Shown piece by piece: positions 1-7,319 of a stretch of 32,428 bases of DNA (positions are counted from its first letter, which is position 1; the number at the start of each line of letters is the position of its first letter). Made by a program: the position numbers and the translations under genes. Where the stretch lies: positions 1 through 32,428 of the forward strand of contig JAHQVV010000223.1 in assembly GCA_019634195.1 (NCBI GenBank), read 5' to 3'. This DNA is from Phycisphaeraceae bacterium. GTDB lineage: Bacteria; Planctomycetota; Phycisphaerae; Phycisphaerales; Phycisphaeraceae. Under the pieces are notes generated by a model. The model worked only from the letters and a program-made list of their open reading frames with translations. It was not told where the DNA came from and searched no databases.

Positions 1-72
1 AACGATAGCGATCGGCTCGCCCCCATTCACCGCCGCCACCACCCGCTCACGTAGGTCCATTGAATATGCCAT
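1..72 (-). CDS. IS630-family transposase, N-terminal fragment cut by window edge
   Basis: This ORF is not in the ORF track. On the minus strand an ATG at 72-70 opens 24 codons that stay open to the window edge and begin MAYSMDLRERVVAAVNGGE. The (A)YSxDLRERVVxAV pattern is the usual start of IS630-type transposases, at the head of the helix-turn-helix domain. A good ribosome binding site (AAGGAGG) lies 8 nt upstream of the ATG. Only the 5' end is visible, so I cannot say whether the element is intact. IS630 elements insert at TA dinucleotides. The element end may lie near 121-145, but the second terminal repeat is outside the window, so this boundary is a guess. Confidence 0.8.
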   Translation of the reverse strand, partial: MAYSMDLRERVVAAVNGGEPIAIV

Positions 73-169
73 CGCTGAGGCCTCCTTGCCTAGAAAGCCT
101 CAGTATCACCGATGGAGAACGATCGCGCCAGTTGCTCTAATATGTGAATTGAATTTACGGCAATTTAAA

Positions 170-197
170 TTGACATCTGACACCCATCACGTATATT
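170..197 (+). promoter_or_regulatory. Sigma70-type promoter for the PEP-CTERM gene
   Basis: TTGACA at 170-175 and TATATT at 192-197 are separated by 16 nt, close to the housekeeping consensus. The spacing to the ATG at 321 leaves a leader of roughly 115 nt. The promoter lies outside the IS630 transposase ORF and points away from it. Whether the insertion sequence supplied or disturbed it cannot be told from this window. Confidence 0.6.
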
Positions 198-254
198 CCC
201 CCTAGGAAGTACCCTTAAGGGGTGATGGCTTGCTCAGTTCAGCTGTCAGCGCTT

Positions 255-305
255 GTTGTTGAGTTCGCAACAACGCAACCCGATGTGACCGAGCCCTGGG
301 TTCGG
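255..305 (+). promoter_or_regulatory. Two hairpins in the leader of the PEP-CTERM gene
   Basis: A 7-bp stem GTTGTTG/CAACAAC lies at 255-274, and a second hairpin CCGAGCCC/GGGTTCGG (one G-U pair) at 289-305. The second ends 15 nt before the ATG at 321 and directly abuts the purine-rich GGAGAAAAGAAG that would act as ribosome binding site. The arrangement could affect translation. No known riboswitch family is recognised. Confidence 0.35.
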
Positions 306-320
306 AGAAAAGAAGCCTGT

Positions 321-1007
321 ATGAAGAAGTTATGCGAAGCAGCGCTGCTGGTTGTCTTCGGTTCCGCTTGCGCTGCGACCCAAGCCGCCACCATCACACC
401 GGTTTTCGCGCCCCCGGCGAACGAGAAGTCCCACGAGCAGATTATCGAGGACATACTCGGCGGCGATTTCTCGCAAACGGGCAATGATTTTACCGATGGC
501 GTGCGGACCGTGGCCCGTGTCGATGACGATGCCGACCAGTCTTACGACTTCGCGTCCTGGAGCGTCCTGGCTCAAGCAGTCTGGGCCGGCGCGTCGCAAT
601 CGTTTGGCACCGTGGAAGACGGCGTACTCTTTATTGTTGGTGGCGATGAGAGCAGCGTCAGCGGATCGGCCTTCGATCCCGACGGCGGGCAGGGTATCGT
701 CTTCAAGCGGTTTGGCAGCGAGTACCAGACCCTCGAGATCCATACGGACCCGGCCCAAAACCCCAACGGCCAGGATCATGTCGTTACCTACACCTATACC
801 GTTGATGATGTTGACGGCCCGGTGACCAGCTACCTCTTGTTCTTCGAGGACTTGAACGAGACTTCCCCTCTCGCGGACTGGGACTACAACGATCTTGTGG
901 TTGAGCTGCGCGGGACACCGCTTGAGCAAGACACTCTCACCCCTGAGCCCGGGTCGTTGGTGCTCATGGGCGCGGGCGTGCTCGTCTTGCTCAGACGCCG
1001 CCGCTGA
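321..1007 (+). CDS. Secreted DUF4114 domain protein with PEP-CTERM sorting signal
   Basis: The product is about 228 aa and is predicted to be exported. It starts MKKLCEAALLVVFGSACA, a typical signal peptide with likely cleavage after CAATQA. The ORF track extends to a GTG at 222, but ATG 321 is preferred because it begins the signal peptide and follows GGAGAAAAGAAG. The middle is acidic and beta-rich. The motif FFEDLN...DWDYNDLVVEL near residues 175-195 is the hallmark of DUF4114, often found in surface proteins. The end PEPGSLVLMGAGVLVLLRRRR has the PEP motif, a hydrophobic helix and an Arg tail, which is the PEP-CTERM signal handled by exosortase. No exosortase gene is in the window. The ligand and role are unknown; a surface or matrix protein is likely. 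Confidence 0.85.
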   Translation: MKKLCEAALLVVFGSACAATQAATITPVFAPPANEKSHEQIIEDILGGDFSQTGNDFTDGVRTVARVDDDADQSYDFASWSVLAQAVWAGASQSFGTVEDGVLFIVGGDESSVSGSAFDPDGGQGIVFKRFGSEYQTLEIHTDPAQNPNGQDHVVTYTYTVDDVDGPVTSYLLFFEDLNETSPLADWDYNDLVVELRGTPLEQDTLTPEPGSLVLMGAGVLVLLRRRR

Positions 1008-1028
1008 TGAGGCGCCAATCGAATTCAT

Positions 1029-1068
1029 GACGATGCCCGCGGCCCGGCCGTGGGCATCGTCTAATTTT
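1029..1068 (+). terminator. Rho-independent terminator after the PEP-CTERM gene
   Basis: GACGATGCCC at 1029-1038 pairs perfectly with GGGCATCGTC at 1052-1061, with further GC pairing inside the loop. It is followed by TAATTTTTA. It separates the PEP-CTERM gene from the DUF3500 gene, so they are probably separate transcripts. Confidence 0.8.
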
Positions 1069-1111
1069 TAGTCCTGTGCGCTGCGTCGTGATTTCGCGGT
1101 ATCTTGTCAGG

Positions 1112-2194
1112 ATGAACCGACGCCTATGCCTACTGCTCTGGTCCCTGCCGCTTTTGTTTTCGGGGGCATGCCAATCTCACACGGAAGCTGTGTTTGTTTC
1201 GGGCGAGGATGCGGCCATCGCGTCGCCCGCGCAGGCGGTCAGCGAATCCACCCGTGGTGCGGCGATCGCGCTGCTGGAAGCGTTAACCGATGAACAAACG
1301 AAGCTTGCGGTTTACGATATCAAGGCCCCGCTCCGCAAAGACTGGCACTTCGTCCCCCGCGAGCGCAAGGGTCTGATGCTCGGCGACATGACCGTTAAGC
1401 AGAAAACGCTCGTACACCAACTCATGCAGACCGCGCTCTCGGACAGCGGCTACCTCAAAGCGACCGACATCATCTGGCTTGAGTCCGTGCTGTACGAGAT
1501 GAGCAACCAGAACCCGATGCGCGACCCCGGCAAGTACGGCCTGATCATCTTCGGCGACCCGACGGATGAAACCGCCGCGTGGGGCTGGCGGTTCGAAGGC
1601 CACCACCTGTCGATCAACCTGACCTACACCCCCGAAGGTATCGGCGTGACGCCGCTCTTCTTCGGCACCAACCCCGCCGTCGTTCAACAGGGCCCCTTAG
1701 CCGGTAAGCGCATCTTGGCCGATGCCCACAACCTCGCGGTCGAGTTGGCGAAGTCGATGGATGAGGAGCAACGCAAGAAGATGATGCTCGACAAGAAGCC
1801 ACGCGATGTGATCACGGGCCCGGGGCGGGAGTTGGCTCTATATAAAGATGAGCCGCGAGGGGGTATCGATATCCACCGGCTGGATCAGGAGAAAATTGAT
1901 AGGGCCCATCGATTGGTGAGTCTGCATTTGTATTACAACCTAGAAATCCAGCACCGTATGATTCAAGCGAGAGAAATCAGTAAGAAAGAGGCACCTGACG
2001 ATCATCAACTGATGTTTGCGTGGGCCGGTCCGATCGATGCGGACAAGCCTTTTTATTATCGCATACAGTCGGGCACGATGATTATCGAATACTCCTGCCA
2101 AGGCAAGAATCACGTCCACGCCGTGGTACACGATCTCGAAGACCCGCTGCAGGAAGACCTGCTCAAGAAGCACTTTGAGCAGCACGAGCACTGA
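1112..2194 (+). CDS. DUF3500 family exported protein
   Basis: About 360 aa. The ATG at 1112 gives MNRRLCLLLWSLPLLFSGACQ, a clear export signal. The Cys after SGA could be a lipobox cysteine, but position -3 is Ser, so lipidation is uncertain. The GTG at 1076 used in the track would bury the signal, so it is less likely. The body matches DUF3500: TDEQ near the start, ERKGLMLGDM, an HxL repeat helix, then YGLIIFGDP and WGWRFEGHHLSINLTY, followed by TPLFFGTNPA and GPLAGKRIL. The family's function is not established. The C-terminal part (after about residue 245) is less GC-rich in codon use. The gene stands alone between a terminator and repeat family A. Confidence 0.85.
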   Translation: MNRRLCLLLWSLPLLFSGACQSHTEAVFVSGEDAAIASPAQAVSESTRGAAIALLEALTDEQTKLAVYDIKAPLRKDWHFVPRERKGLMLGDMTVKQKTLVHQLMQTALSDSGYLKATDIIWLESVLYEMSNQNPMRDPGKYGLIIFGDPTDETAAWGWRFEGHHLSINLTYTPEGIGVTPLFFGTNPAVVQQGPLAGKRILADAHNLAVELAKSMDEEQRKKMMLDKKPRDVITGPGRELALYKDEPRGGIDIHRLDQEKIDRAHRLVSLHLYYNLEIQHRMIQAREISKKEAPDDHQLMFAWAGPIDADKPFYYRIQSGTMIIEYSCQGKNHVHAVVHDLEDPLQEDLLKKHFEQHEH

Positions 2195-2206
2195 GGTTTT
2201 TGTGTA

Positions 2207-2281
2207 GTGGTGACGCGCAGCGTCCCGTTCAAGCCATCTATCACGATTCGCACGGGGCGCTACGCGTCTCCCGCGACACGC
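2207..2281. repeat. Intergenic inverted repeat, family A, copy 1
   Basis: Left arm GTGACGCGCAGCGTCCCG and right arm CGGGGCGCTACGCGTCTC are imperfect inverted copies of each other, and of the repeat at 6604-6705. The element fills the 91-bp gap between the convergent DUF3500 and ppk2 genes and could serve as a bidirectional terminator. It carries no ORF. It is best viewed as a REP/MITE-like palindrome. Confidence 0.65.
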
Positions 2282-2285
2282 CGCG

Positions 2286-3125
2286 CTATTCAATCACAAT
2301 CGTCTCTGGATCAAAATCCGCCTTCGGCGGCTGCGGGTTCATCTTCTCCAGCGTATCCACAAGCACCTTCGCCACCAGCAGGTTACGGAACCACCGCCGC
2401 TCGGCGGGCACGGCGTACCACGGCGCGTGCTCGTGGCTCGTCTGCTGCATCACCTCGCTGTAGCGGTCCTGGTACTCCCCCCAGCGGGCGCGTTCCTCGA
2501 GGTCGGCGACGTTGAACTTCCAGTGCTTGTCCGGCCGATCGAGCCGGCGTTGCAGCCGCTCCTTCTGGTAGTCCTTGCTGATGTGCAGGAAGAACTTGAC
2601 GATGGTGGTGCCTTCGTCGGTGAGCATGCGTTCGAAGTCGTTGATGTGGCCGACGCGTTTGGACCAGATCTTCTCCGGGGCCAGGCTCTTGACGGCGACG
2701 GTCGCGGCGTCTTCGTAGTGGCTGCGGTTGAAGACGCCGATGGTCCCGCGCTTGGGGGTGTTGCGGTGGATCCGCCAGAGGTAGTCGTGGGCCAGTTCGT
2801 TGTCGCTGGGCTTCTTGAAGCTCTTGACGTGGCAGCCCGCGGGGTCGATCGGGCCGAACACGGCCTTGAGCGTCGAGTCCTTCCCGCCCGCGTCCATCGC
2901 CTGCATCACGACGAGCAGCGACCGCTTCTGCTCCGCGTAGAGGTTTTCCTGCAGCTCGACGAGCCGGTGGCTGAGCGCCTGGAACGCGTCTTTCCCGTCG
3001 TCTTTTTCGAGCCCGCCATCGACATAGGTCTCTCGCTTGCGGAGGTGGAAGGCCTTGCCCGGATTGACGCGGTAGGGCGTGGTGTCGAAATCGATGTGCG
3101 TGGCATGTTTGTGTTTATTACCCAT
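2286..3125 (-). CDS. ppk2: Polyphosphate kinase 2 family protein (PPK2, class III-like)
   Basis: 279 aa, the usual size for one-domain PPK2. The enzyme family transfers phosphate between polyphosphate and nucleotides in the cytoplasm. Visible motifs are the Walker A-type loop MDAGGKDST (residues 77-85), the FNRSHYED Walker B region (132-139) and the lid-like LQRRLDRPDKHWKF. The wording LLVVMQAMDAGGKD...DPAGCHVKSFKKPS...HDYLWR resembles the short class III enzymes, some of which phosphorylate both AMP and ADP. The subclass is inferred and the substrate is not proven. Canonical members have AAGKDG where this one has AGGKDS. No strong ribosome binding site was seen before the ATG. Convergent with the DUF3500 gene. 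Confidence 0.9.
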   Translation of the reverse strand: MGNKHKHATHIDFDTTPYRVNPGKAFHLRKRETYVDGGLEKDDGKDAFQALSHRLVELQENLYAEQKRSLLVVMQAMDAGGKDSTLKAVFGPIDPAGCHVKSFKKPSDNELAHDYLWRIHRNTPKRGTIGVFNRSHYEDAATVAVKSLAPEKIWSKRVGHINDFERMLTDEGTTIVKFFLHISKDYQKERLQRRLDRPDKHWKFNVADLEERARWGEYQDRYSEVMQQTSHEHAPWYAVPAERRWFRNLLVAKVLVDTLEKMNPQPPKADFDPETIVIE

Positions 3126-3446
3126 ATGTGATTTGTAATCGATCGGCGGGCTGCCTGCTCGTCGAGCATCGGGGTTGGGCTGATCATTTCGTGTGCAGTG
3201 TGGGCCTAGGGCGGTGATCTGGGAAAGAACGTTTTACCCATCACTTGCGCCACAGAGTGAACGCCACAGTGGCTCAAGCGGGGATTATTGATTGTTTATG
3301 CAGCGAGCCGCTGAGTTCTGGTGTTTTGGCACACCCTTTGTCAGTGCTCTGGTGACAGGCCACGACCTTGAGCCTGAGGGGCCCCCGCCACGCTGGCGAC
3401 CGGCCAATCGGATTTGTACCAACAGCAAACCAGAAGGGACTCCACG
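3126..3446. other. Divergent intergenic region between ppk2 and the HAD gene
   Basis: About 320 bp with no convincing gene. It must hold the promoters of ppk2 (leftward) and the HAD phosphatase (rightward). Visible are a short palindrome GCCACAGTGGC near 3263 and a sigma54-like site at 3326-3342 (listed separately). No clear sigma70 pair was seen. Confidence 0.5.
3326..3342 (+). promoter_or_regulatory. Possible sigma54-type -24/-12 element
   Basis: TTGGCACACCCTTTGTC matches the -24 box TGGCAC perfectly. It has TTGT where the consensus -12 box has TTGC, at the correct spacing of 10 nt between GG and GT. It lies about 105 nt before the HAD gene. The GC-to-GT change at -12 weakens the call, and no enhancer site was recognised. 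Confidence 0.25.
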
Positions 3447-4271
3447 ATGTACGGACTCCTGATAGATATGGACGGGGTGATCTACAAGAGCAGCCAACTG
3501 ATCCCCGGCGCAGATCGATTTATTCACGCGTTGCACGAGCGGGCCGTGCCGTTCCTGTTCCTGACGAACAACTCCCAGCGGACCCGGCGGGACATCGCGG
3601 CGAAGCTTGCGAAGATGGGGGTCCATGCCGGGCCCGAGCACGTGTTCACCTGCGCGATGGCGACGGCCCGATTCCTCGCATCACAAAAGCCCGGCGGCAC
3701 CGCGTACGTCCTCGGCGAGACCGGCCTCACCACCGCGCTGCACACCAACGGCTTTGCCATCGTGGACAAAGACCCGGACTACGTCGTCGTCGGCGAAGGG
3801 CGGACCTACACCTTCGAGATGCTCGAACACGCGACCAACTTGATTCTCGGAGGAGCCAAGTTGATCGCGACCAACATGGACCCGAGCTGTCCGACGAGTA
3901 GCGGGACACGCCCCGGTTGCGGCGCGGTCGTCGCGCTACTCGAAGAAGCGACGGGCAAGAAAGCCTTCAGCGTCGGCAAGCCCAGCCCGATCATGATGCG
4001 GGCCGCACGAAAAGAGCTCGGCCTGGACGCCGACCACACCTTCATGGTCGGCGACACCATGTCCACCGACGTCCTCGGCGGGGTCCAACTCGGGTACCAC
4101 ACGATCCTCGTCCTCTCCGGCGGGACCAAGCGCGAAGACCTGCCCAACTACTCCTACCAGCCCGACACCATCGTCGACTCGGTCGCCGACCTCAGCCCGG
4201 ACCGTCTGGAGCACCTCCAACTCGGCGTGGGCTCATCGACCCGGGCCCTACTCACTGCTGCATCTGCATGA
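3447..4271 (+). CDS. HAD-superfamily subclass IIA phosphatase (NagD-like)
   Basis: About 274 aa, matching NagD/AraL/pyridoxal-phosphatase-like HAD-IIA proteins. Motif I is DMDGV with Asp7 as nucleophile and Asp9 as acid/base. Motif II is LTNNSQRTR, the motif III Lys lies in GKPSP, and motif IV is GDTMSTDVLGG. The C2A cap domain lies between motifs II and III. The start was moved from the track's 3414 to ATG 3447, because GAAGGGA lies just upstream and motif I then sits at the expected distance from the N-terminus. The family removes phosphate from sugar phosphates, nucleotides or similar compounds; the substrate cannot be read from sequence. In E. coli nagD sits with amino-sugar genes, and here the next genes are anmK-murQ, but a terminator separates them. 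Confidence 0.88.
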   Translation: MYGLLIDMDGVIYKSSQLIPGADRFIHALHERAVPFLFLTNNSQRTRRDIAAKLAKMGVHAGPEHVFTCAMATARFLASQKPGGTAYVLGETGLTTALHTNGFAIVDKDPDYVVVGEGRTYTFEMLEHATNLILGGAKLIATNMDPSCPTSSGTRPGCGAVVALLEEATGKKAFSVGKPSPIMMRAARKELGLDADHTFMVGDTMSTDVLGGVQLGYHTILVLSGGTKREDLPNYSYQPDTIVDSVADLSPDRLEHLQLGVGSSTRALLTAASA

Positions 4272-4296
4272 CGTGACAAGTCTAAGATTCCTCCTG

Positions 4297-4335
4297 CCCT
4301 GGCGGTCGTTTTCGAAGCGACCGTCAGGGTTTTTT
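4297..4335 (+). terminator. Rho-independent terminator after the HAD gene
   Basis: CCCTGGCGGTCG (4297-4308) pairs with CGACCGTCAGGG (4318-4329) with one mismatch, followed by six T residues. It ends the HAD transcript and argues that anmK has its own promoter. Confidence 0.9.
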
Positions 4336-4408
4336 CATGGACACAACCAATCAAGCCCATGGCGTGCCTGCTCTGAGGCATGCCGCGGGATACCGCTACA
4401 CTTTGGTT

Positions 4409-5599
4409 ATGTCTCAAGAACGCACACGCCTCGTCGCGGGCTGCATGACCGGTACCTCACTGGACGGCCTGGACGTCGCGCTCGTAAAAATCATCGGCAC
4501 CGGCCTGGAGATGAAGGCCGAGCTGCTCGGCCACCACGCGCTGTCGATGCCCGAGGACCTGCGCAGCACGCTGAAGTCACTCGCATCGGGTGAGCCGAAC
4601 GAGCCGATCACCTACATGCGTGCGGCCCGCGCACTCGGCGAACTCCACGCGGATGGTTTACAGCAACTGTTGGCCGGCGGGCTCGTCTCGCCGCTTGATC
4701 AACCGGTTGACTTTGTCGCCGCCCATGGCCAAACCATCTGGCACGCCCCGAGAGATGAACAAAAAATTTCCGGCGGCGGGCCCAAGAGCTGGCAACTCTT
4801 CGACCCCTGGCCGATCGTTAAGCGGCTAAACGTCCCCGTTTGCTACGACCTCCGACAGGCCGACCTGATCGCCGGCGGCGAAGGCGCCCCGCTGACCCCG
4901 ATCGCGGATTGGGTGATGTATCGGGAACACGCCGACATCGTGGCGAACCTCGGCGGGGTCCTGAACATCACGAAACTCGATGCAGATCCAAGCCGGATCG
5001 AAGGCGCCGATCTGTACCCCTGCAACCTGCTGCTCGATGGTCTGTGCAAGCGGTATTTCGACAAGGCTTACGACACTGACGGCGAGTTGGCTGGGCGCGG
5101 GTGTATCCAGCCGGCCTTGGTTGAGGTGATTTTTGAGGCGATTGATGAAGCGTGCCAAGGGAAGAAGTCTTTGGGCCGCGAACAGTTCTCTCCTGATTGG
5201 CTTGATCGTTTGGTTGGGTTGATCGGTGTTGTGGAGTCGCCAGAAGATGTCTTAAGCACCGCAGCACGATTGGTAGCGGTTCAACTCGGCGGTGAGTTCC
5301 GTGAAGCCGGCGTCCCGCAAGAGCGGATGATCCTCGCGGGCGGCGGGGCCAACAATCAAACGCTTGTCAAGGTTATCGAGAAAAGGGGCTATCGCGAGGT
5401 GCGCCGGTCCGACGACCTCGGCATCCCCTGTGAAGCACGCGAGGCGTTTGCGTTCGCGGTACTCGGGGCGTTGTCGCAGGACGGCGTGCCTATCTCGCTG
5501 CCGCAGGTGACGGGGGCAGCAGGCCCCGGTGTCGCGGGGGTTTGGGCGGGGGCACGACGGCGTCGTTCACTCCGAGACTGTTCGCCGGGTAGACTTTGA
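4409..5599 (+). CDS. anmK: Anhydro-N-acetylmuramic acid kinase
   Basis: About 396 aa. AnmK uses ATP to open and phosphorylate 1,6-anhydro-MurNAc, giving MurNAc-6-phosphate in peptidoglycan recycling. The phosphate-binding loop GCMTGTSLDGLDVAL is at residues 11-25. Other family signatures are AAHGQTIWH, NLGGVLNIT, the CNLLLDG segment, ILAGGGANN and the C-terminal EAREAFAFAVLGAL. The track start at 4337 lies downstream of a terminator stem and adds a non-homologous extension, so the ATG at 4409 is chosen; its ribosome binding site is weak. The segment DLYPCNLLLD replaces the more usual DTGPGNxLxD. The stop lies 6 nt before murQ, so the two are surely co-transcribed and act in consecutive steps. 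The C-terminal 25 residues are Arg/Gly-rich and look non-essential. Confidence 0.93.
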   Translation: MSQERTRLVAGCMTGTSLDGLDVALVKIIGTGLEMKAELLGHHALSMPEDLRSTLKSLASGEPNEPITYMRAARALGELHADGLQQLLAGGLVSPLDQPVDFVAAHGQTIWHAPRDEQKISGGGPKSWQLFDPWPIVKRLNVPVCYDLRQADLIAGGEGAPLTPIADWVMYREHADIVANLGGVLNITKLDADPSRIEGADLYPCNLLLDGLCKRYFDKAYDTDGELAGRGCIQPALVEVIFEAIDEACQGKKSLGREQFSPDWLDRLVGLIGVVESPEDVLSTAARLVAVQLGGEFREAGVPQERMILAGGGANNQTLVKVIEKRGYREVRRSDDLGIPCEAREAFAFAVLGALSQDGVPISLPQVTGAAGPGVAGVWAGARRRRSLRDCSPGRL

Positions 5600-5605
5600 A
5601 TTGCC

Positions 5606-6595
5606 ATGACCACCCCCACCCCCAGCGAAGACCGCGGGCACCTCGCGACCGAGCAGCGCCTCGCCGCCGCCGCCGCGATCGATGCGCTGTCGGTCGAGGC
5701 GACCCTCCGGCTGATGAACACGCAGGACATGGAGGTCCCCCTGGCCATCCGCAAGGCGATCCCGCAGATCACGAAGGTCGTCGAGATCGTTGTCGCGGGG
5801 ATGAAGCAGGGCGGCCGACTGATCTATTGCGGCGCGGGGACGTCGGGTCGCTTAGGCGTGCTGGATGCCAGCGAGTGCCCGCCGACGTTTTGTAGCGACC
5901 CGGATCAGGTCGTCGGCATCATCGCGGGCGGCGACACCGCGCTGCGGAGCGCAGTCGAGGGCGCAGAAGACCAGCGCGACGGTGCCGTGCCAGACCTGGA
6001 TAAACTCAAGGTCACCGAGCACGACACCCTCATCGGCATCGCGGCGGGGGGCACGACACCCTACGTCTGGGGCGCGATCGATTACGCCCACAGCCGCGGC
6101 GCAAAGACGTCGCTAATGACCTGCGTGCCGATCAAGACGCTGATGACTCGGCCGCGTGCGAAGGTGGTCAAGCCCAATGAGCCGGTGAGCATCCCGCCTA
6201 GGCCCGAACTGCCCGCGCCGGTGTACCAGCCGATCGAACTGCTAGTCGGGCCCGAAGTCTTGACCGGTTCAACTCGCATGAAGGCCGGCACCGCCACCAA
6301 GCTTGCCCTCAACATGATCTCAACGACCGCCATGCTGCAGATGGGCAAGGCCTGGGGCAACCTCATGGTCGACCTCCGCGCGACCAACGCGAAACTCATG
6401 GACCGCTCGATCCGCATCGTCTCGTCGCAGGCTAGGATCACGCGCGAAGAAGCGGCGGACGTCCTCACGAAAGCCGAGGGCCGGGTCAAGCCCGCGCTCA
6501 TCATGGCCACCCGGGGCGTCGAACTAGGCGAAGCGAAGCGGCTGCTCGATCGGCACGAGGGCAAGTTAAGGCCGATCCTCGGCCCGCCGCGGTGA
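5606..6595 (+). CDS. murQ: N-acetylmuramic acid 6-phosphate etherase
   Basis: 329 aa, slightly longer than E. coli MurQ (298). It cleaves the D-lactyl ether of MurNAc-6-P, giving GlcNAc-6-P and D-lactate, the step after AnmK. The SIS fold motif [19 protein letters not shown] spans residues 75-93. Glu90 and Glu121 (in VEGAED) are 31 residues apart, like the catalytic Glu83 and Glu114 of E. coli MurQ. The second signature [18 protein letters not shown] is also present, and the C-terminal UBA-like helices carry [10 protein letters not shown] loop of about 20 residues rich in Pro ([16 protein letters not shown]) before the second signature is longer than usual. The gene starts 6 nt after anmK. 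It supports active wall recycling, hence a peptidoglycan wall. Confidence 0.95.
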   Translation: MTTPTPSEDRGHLATEQRLAAAAAIDALSVEATLRLMNTQDMEVPLAIRKAIPQITKVVEIVVAGMKQGGRLIYCGAGTSGRLGVLDASECPPTFCSDPDQVVGIIAGGDTALRSAVEGAEDQRDGAVPDLDKLKVTEHDTLIGIAAGGTTPYVWGAIDYAHSRGAKTSLMTCVPIKTLMTRPRAKVVKPNEPVSIPPRPELPAPVYQPIELLVGPEVLTGSTRMKAGTATKLALNMISTTAMLQMGKAWGNLMVDLRATNAKLMDRSIRIVSSQARITREEAADVLTKAEGRVKPALIMATRGVELGEAKRLLDRHEGKLRPILGPPR

Positions 6596-6603
6596 TGCCT
6601 GTA

Positions 6604-6705
6604 CGGTGTCGCGGGCGACGCGAAGCGTCCCGTTCGACGCTTCTAAACCAAGTCTCGCTCACAGATCACCGAAACGTGGGACACTTCGCGTCGCCCGCGA
6701 CACCG
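6604..6705. repeat. Intergenic inverted repeat, family A, copy 2
   Basis: The outer arms CGGTGTCGCGGGCGACGCGA (6604 onward) and the complement ending at 6705 match perfectly for more than 20 bp. They enclose about 45 bp of unrelated sequence. The element is related to the repeat at 2207-2281. It lies between murQ and dut, ends 24 nt before the dut start, and is swallowed by the overlong dut ORF of the track. It has no coding capacity of its own and may form a strong hairpin in the transcript. Confidence 0.75.
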
Positions 6706-6729
6706 TTCTGTCGAGGTTATCATGCCTGT

Positions 6730-7200
6730 ATGAGCACCACCTCCACCAACACATCGATCGTACCCTGCCAGATCAAACGCCTTGCTGGCAACGCCGATTC
6801 GCCGCTGCCGGCCTACCAGTCCGAGCACGCGGCGGGGATGGATGTACACGCGTTTCTAAGTGAGAACGTCACGATCGAGCCGGGCAAAATTGTTCTGGTG
6901 CCGACGGGCTTCGCGATCGCGGTGCCCGAGGGCTACGAGGCCCAGCTCCGGCCGAGGTCGGGGCTGGCGTGTAAGTTCGGCGTGACGCTGCCCAACTGCA
7001 CCGGCACGATCGATGCGGACTACCGCGGTGAGGTGAAGGTCGCCCTGATCAATCTCGGTGAGAGTCCCTTCACCGTTGAGCCGGGCATGCGCATCTGCCA
7101 GATGATCGTCAAGGAAGTGCCCAAGTGCGTCTGGCAGGAAGTTGATGAGCTCAGCGACACCGTCCGCGGTTCTGGCGGCTTCGGGCACACGGGGCACTGA
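6730..7200 (+). CDS. dut: Deoxyuridine 5'-triphosphate nucleotidohydrolase (dUTPase)
   Basis: About 156 aa, the normal size of a homotrimeric dUTPase, which hydrolyses dUTP to dUMP and pyrophosphate. All five motifs are visible: [36 protein letters not shown] with the catalytic Asp, IV RICQMIV and [11 protein letters not shown]. The track ORF begins at 6592, but its first 46 codons are the translated family A repeat. The ATG at 6730 is therefore preferred, leaving a short N-terminal tail ([11 protein letters not shown]) before the fold. A ribosome binding site is not obvious. The gene is isolated between repeats A and B. Confidence 0.95.
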   Translation: MSTTSTNTSIVPCQIKRLAGNADSPLPAYQSEHAAGMDVHAFLSENVTIEPGKIVLVPTGFAIAVPEGYEAQLRPRSGLACKFGVTLPNCTGTIDADYRGEVKVALINLGESPFTVEPGMRICQMIVKEVPKCVWQEVDELSDTVRGSGGFGHTGH

Positions 7201-7222
7201 GCGCGTTGCATGTTTTGTCTTA

Positions 7223-7304
7223 GGTGGGATAGGCTTCCGGCCTGTCGTCAAGGCGAAGCCTTGGTCGATGTACTTACGAATGGCAGGCAAGATGCCTATC
7301 CCAC
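7223..7304. repeat. Intergenic inverted repeat, family B, copy 1
   Basis: GGTGGGATAGGC at the left and its perfect complement GCCTATCCCACC at the right enclose about 58 bp. Partial inner complementarity (GGCCTG/GGCAGGC) follows. A related copy is at 11303-11361. It lies between dut and the cyclodeaminase-like gene, 15 nt before that start codon, so it forms part of its leader. No ORF is present. Confidence 0.7.
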
Positions 7305-7319
7305 CATGCGATCCTAAAG

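Noticed and set aside
6592-6729. N-terminal extension of dUTPase as drawn by the ORF track.
   Set aside because: The 46 extra codons are the family A palindrome, and dUTPase motif I lies at the normal distance from ATG 6730.
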